A DNA stretch of 28,751 bases from the NCBI GenBank assembly GCA_012862575.1, contig BLSF01000147.1, positions 1-28,751 on the forward strand, given 5' to 3'. The notes beneath the pieces are model-generated. The model searched no databases. It worked only from the letters and a program-made list of their open reading frames with translations, and had not been told where the DNA came from. This DNA is from Parietichytrium sp. I65-24A (Eukaryota > Sar > Bigyra > Thraustochytrida > Thraustochytriidae). The translations under genes and the position numbers were made by a program. Below, in pieces: positions 27,010 to 28,751 of this stretch (its first letter is position 1; every line of letters begins with the position of its first letter).

Positions 27010-28225
27010 ATGAAGTTCGAGGCTCGGCACTTGATCTAGCTCATCGAACAGAGCGCACGGACGCCGAGTGCCTCGAGAGTGAATGAAGCCCCGATCGAAC
27101 TTTCAGTGGCCGATGAGGATGACGGACCAAGAATCGCGACCTTCATTGGCTTGAACTAGCTTGACGGCGGATCACATATTTCTAAACACTCGAACGTATC
27201 CCCCGCCCCTCACAGGCAGCTGGCTGAAATTGTAGTGGAGCTTCGCGCGGCGTCTTGTCGGAACAGACGCTGGACTTGCTGAATGGTCGCACAATTGTCA
27301 AAATGACGTCGAGCTGTTCAGCAAGCCAGATCTGCCTCAAATATTTCTAAGCTCGAGAAATTTGATTCTCTCAGAAGGGGCTGTTCATGTGCAAATTGCA
27401 GAAGGGTTGGCGCAAGGCAAGCAGGTTTTCGCTTGGCCTTCCCTGGACATGGACACACGCAAGAACGCAAGAATGCCAATTCAAATCGTTGGCTTGTCTC
27501 CCAACTGCGTGAAAGTCATTCGGAAGCGGACCAACACAAGCATAAAGAGGGCACCAAATGTATTCGATAGGTTACAAGGCTATCTTCCCTGTTCACACGA
27601 AATTTGACTCCATGGTCCAGTACACAACGATACGCAACTCTCCATTTTCCTCGACGGCAAGGTCAACGCGGGTTCTTGGCTGGTCATGCTTTCCAGAGCG
27701 GAGGCGCTGGACCTGATTTACCGCACATGGCCCCTTTGCACCACGCTACAAGAGCGTTCCATTTTTGTTCCTAAAGCAATAGCAAAGGCTGCTCTTCCAG
27801 ATGCCAAACGAATGCAAAGGCGAAGCCAAGAGGTCCAATAAAAATACGCCTGGGCTGTCAACAGAGCAGCATGGTTCCAGGCTTTAGAACCGACACAATA
27901 GCAGCCCCTGAGACGGAATCCTCGTTCGTATCACAGGAACTCCGGGAAAGCGAGAGAGGCGAAATTAAGTTACGCGAGTCAAGCGGTTAAGCGAGTTAAG
28001 CGAAACAGGCGGGACAGGGAAAGCGGGAGGCGGCTTTGGCGGCAGTACCAGCAACGGCAGCAGAAGCGGCTCCGATCGCTCCGGCAGTGGAAGCGTTCTT
28101 TCAGCTTTCAGCTGCGCCAGAGGCCATTTAACTTTGTGCTCACATCTCCTTTATTGGGTATCACACATGCCCCTTCAATCTCTGTTCAGTTTCTTTCTTT
28201 AAATTGTCATAAATTTTTAAATTGA
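27010..28225 (+). pseudogene. Decayed coding-like region with in-frame stops and a frame change
   Basis: Starting at the ATG at 27010, one frame reads protein-like text (NEAPIELSVADEDDGPRIAT, GGSHISKHSNVSPAPHRQLA) broken by TAG at 27037 and 27157 and ending at a TGA at 27280. From 27236 a second frame continues, with NCQNDVELFSKPDLPQIFLS, LDMDTRKNARMPIQIVGLSP and AEALDLIYRTWPLCTTLQER, interrupted by TGA (27605), TAA (27839) and TAG (27899) before a basic Arg/Gln-rich stretch that ends at TGA 28223. The composition looks coding between the stops, which suggests a dead gene or an old transposon protein, but no family is recognised. Bases 28021-28125 are a GCA/GGC-rich low-complexity stretch that reads open in more than one frame. 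The alternative is chance. Confidence 0.3.
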
Positions 28226-28376
28226 ACTACTGCGTAACATCGTTCAAGAATGAACACTTCAGCAAACGCGCTGACAAAAACTTGCTCTCCCTTCCGTCCA
28301 CCCCGGCAACTCCTTGAGAATGGAAAGCAAACAATGGACGCTTCAACTTCTTCGCTCCCAATTCCAAGAGGTTTGA

Positions 28377-28751
28377 TCAAGTGGCTCTGCCTTCGCAAAC
28401 ACAGCAAATGTGCACTGAATTTCCACTCCGAACTACCACTGTATCAGAGCCATGGCATTCCTCTCCAATCGGACCTTCCACCGATATACCAACCACGCCA
28501 TCCGCCGAAAGCTGATTGCCACTGATAGTATATACAGCGCTAGAACCAAGCAACGAGGTCTGCGCGCTGGTGGTGCCAGCGACAAGCAGCTTGCCGGTAC
28601 TTGCGCTCCACAAAAGCGTGGATCCGCTCGTATCGACGCTCACAATCCTGTTCCCGTCGATGGCCACGCTATACACCTGATTAGTGTGTCCTTCAAATGT
28701 GTGAAGCAGCGCGCCGTCCTTGGCACTCCACACGCGCACCGTATTGTCCCT
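28377..28751 (-). CDS. WD40-repeat protein, C-terminal part, cut by the right edge
   Basis: The frame is open to the window's end, so the gene starts outside; 124 residues are visible. It begins in the last strand of one WD40 repeat (RDNTVRVWSAKDGALLHTFE), continues with a full repeat (GHTNQVYSVAIDGNRIVSVD, then GSTLLWSASTGKLLV) and ends in weaker, degenerate repeats. WD40 propellers are protein-interaction platforms. The pattern DNTVRVWSAKDG with few bulky insertions is like the many-repeat WD40 proteins found in algae, bacteria and NACHT-type proteins. The full domain content cannot be known from this fragment. Confidence 0.75.
   Translation of the reverse strand, partial: RDNTVRVWSAKDGALLHTFEGHTNQVYSVAIDGNRIVSVDTSGSTLLWSASTGKLLVAGTTSAQTSLLGSSAVYTISGNQLSADGVVGISVEGPIGEECHGSDTVVVRSGNSVHICCVCEGRAT

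Noticed and set aside
27605-27901. Stop-codon reassignment to explain the in-frame stops
   Set aside because: All three stop codons interrupt the frame, while the intact neighbouring genes end at normal TAA, TAG and TGA; decay is simpler.

Overview
This window is nuclear DNA from a eukaryote. Every recognisable gene is of eukaryotic type, the start codons have Kozak-like rather than Shine-Dalgarno contexts, AATAAA signals follow several stop codons, and one gene carries a clear GTAAGT...CAG spliceosomal intron. Only one intron is visible across about ten genes, so this is an intron-poor, compact, GC-moderate genome, most likely a unicellular alga or protist. A Porphyridium-like red alga would fit, but that is inference and no gene here proves it.

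Layout. 1-808: 3' end of an unrecognised protein gene (+). 1845-3884: RBM39/CAPER-like RS-domain splicing factor (+). 4205-6610: UFL1, the UFM1 E3 ligase (-). 7156-8895: AAAP/SLC36-38-type amino-acid transporter (+), divergent from UFL1. 9801-10658: mitochondrial enoyl-CoA hydratase (+). 11030-11881: ankyrin-repeat protein (-). 13683-15123: MORN-repeat plus four-EF-hand protein with one intron (+). 15417-17816: K+-dependent Na+/Ca2+ exchanger (-). 17817-21610: gene-poor stretch. 21611-24619: highly divergent myosin head protein (+). 25098-25727: GNAT-fold protein resembling FeeM/autoinducer synthases (-). 27010-28225: decayed coding-like frame. 28377-28751: edge of a WD40 gene (-).

The genes do not form an operon or pathway. 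They are housekeeping functions on alternating strands: RNA splicing, UFMylation, amino-acid transport, fatty-acid beta-oxidation and calcium handling. Several neighbours are convergent with short shared 3' regions (RBM39/UFL1, hydratase/ankyrin, MORN-EF/exchanger, myosin/GNAT). The spacers at gene starts are rich in tetranucleotide microsatellites.

The most unusual item is the myosin-like protein. Its motor-domain fold can be followed end to end, but the P-loop threonine, switch I and switch II signatures are all lost, so it looks like a pseudo-motor. The second is the small FeeM-like acyltransferase-fold gene, a family mainly known from bacteria.
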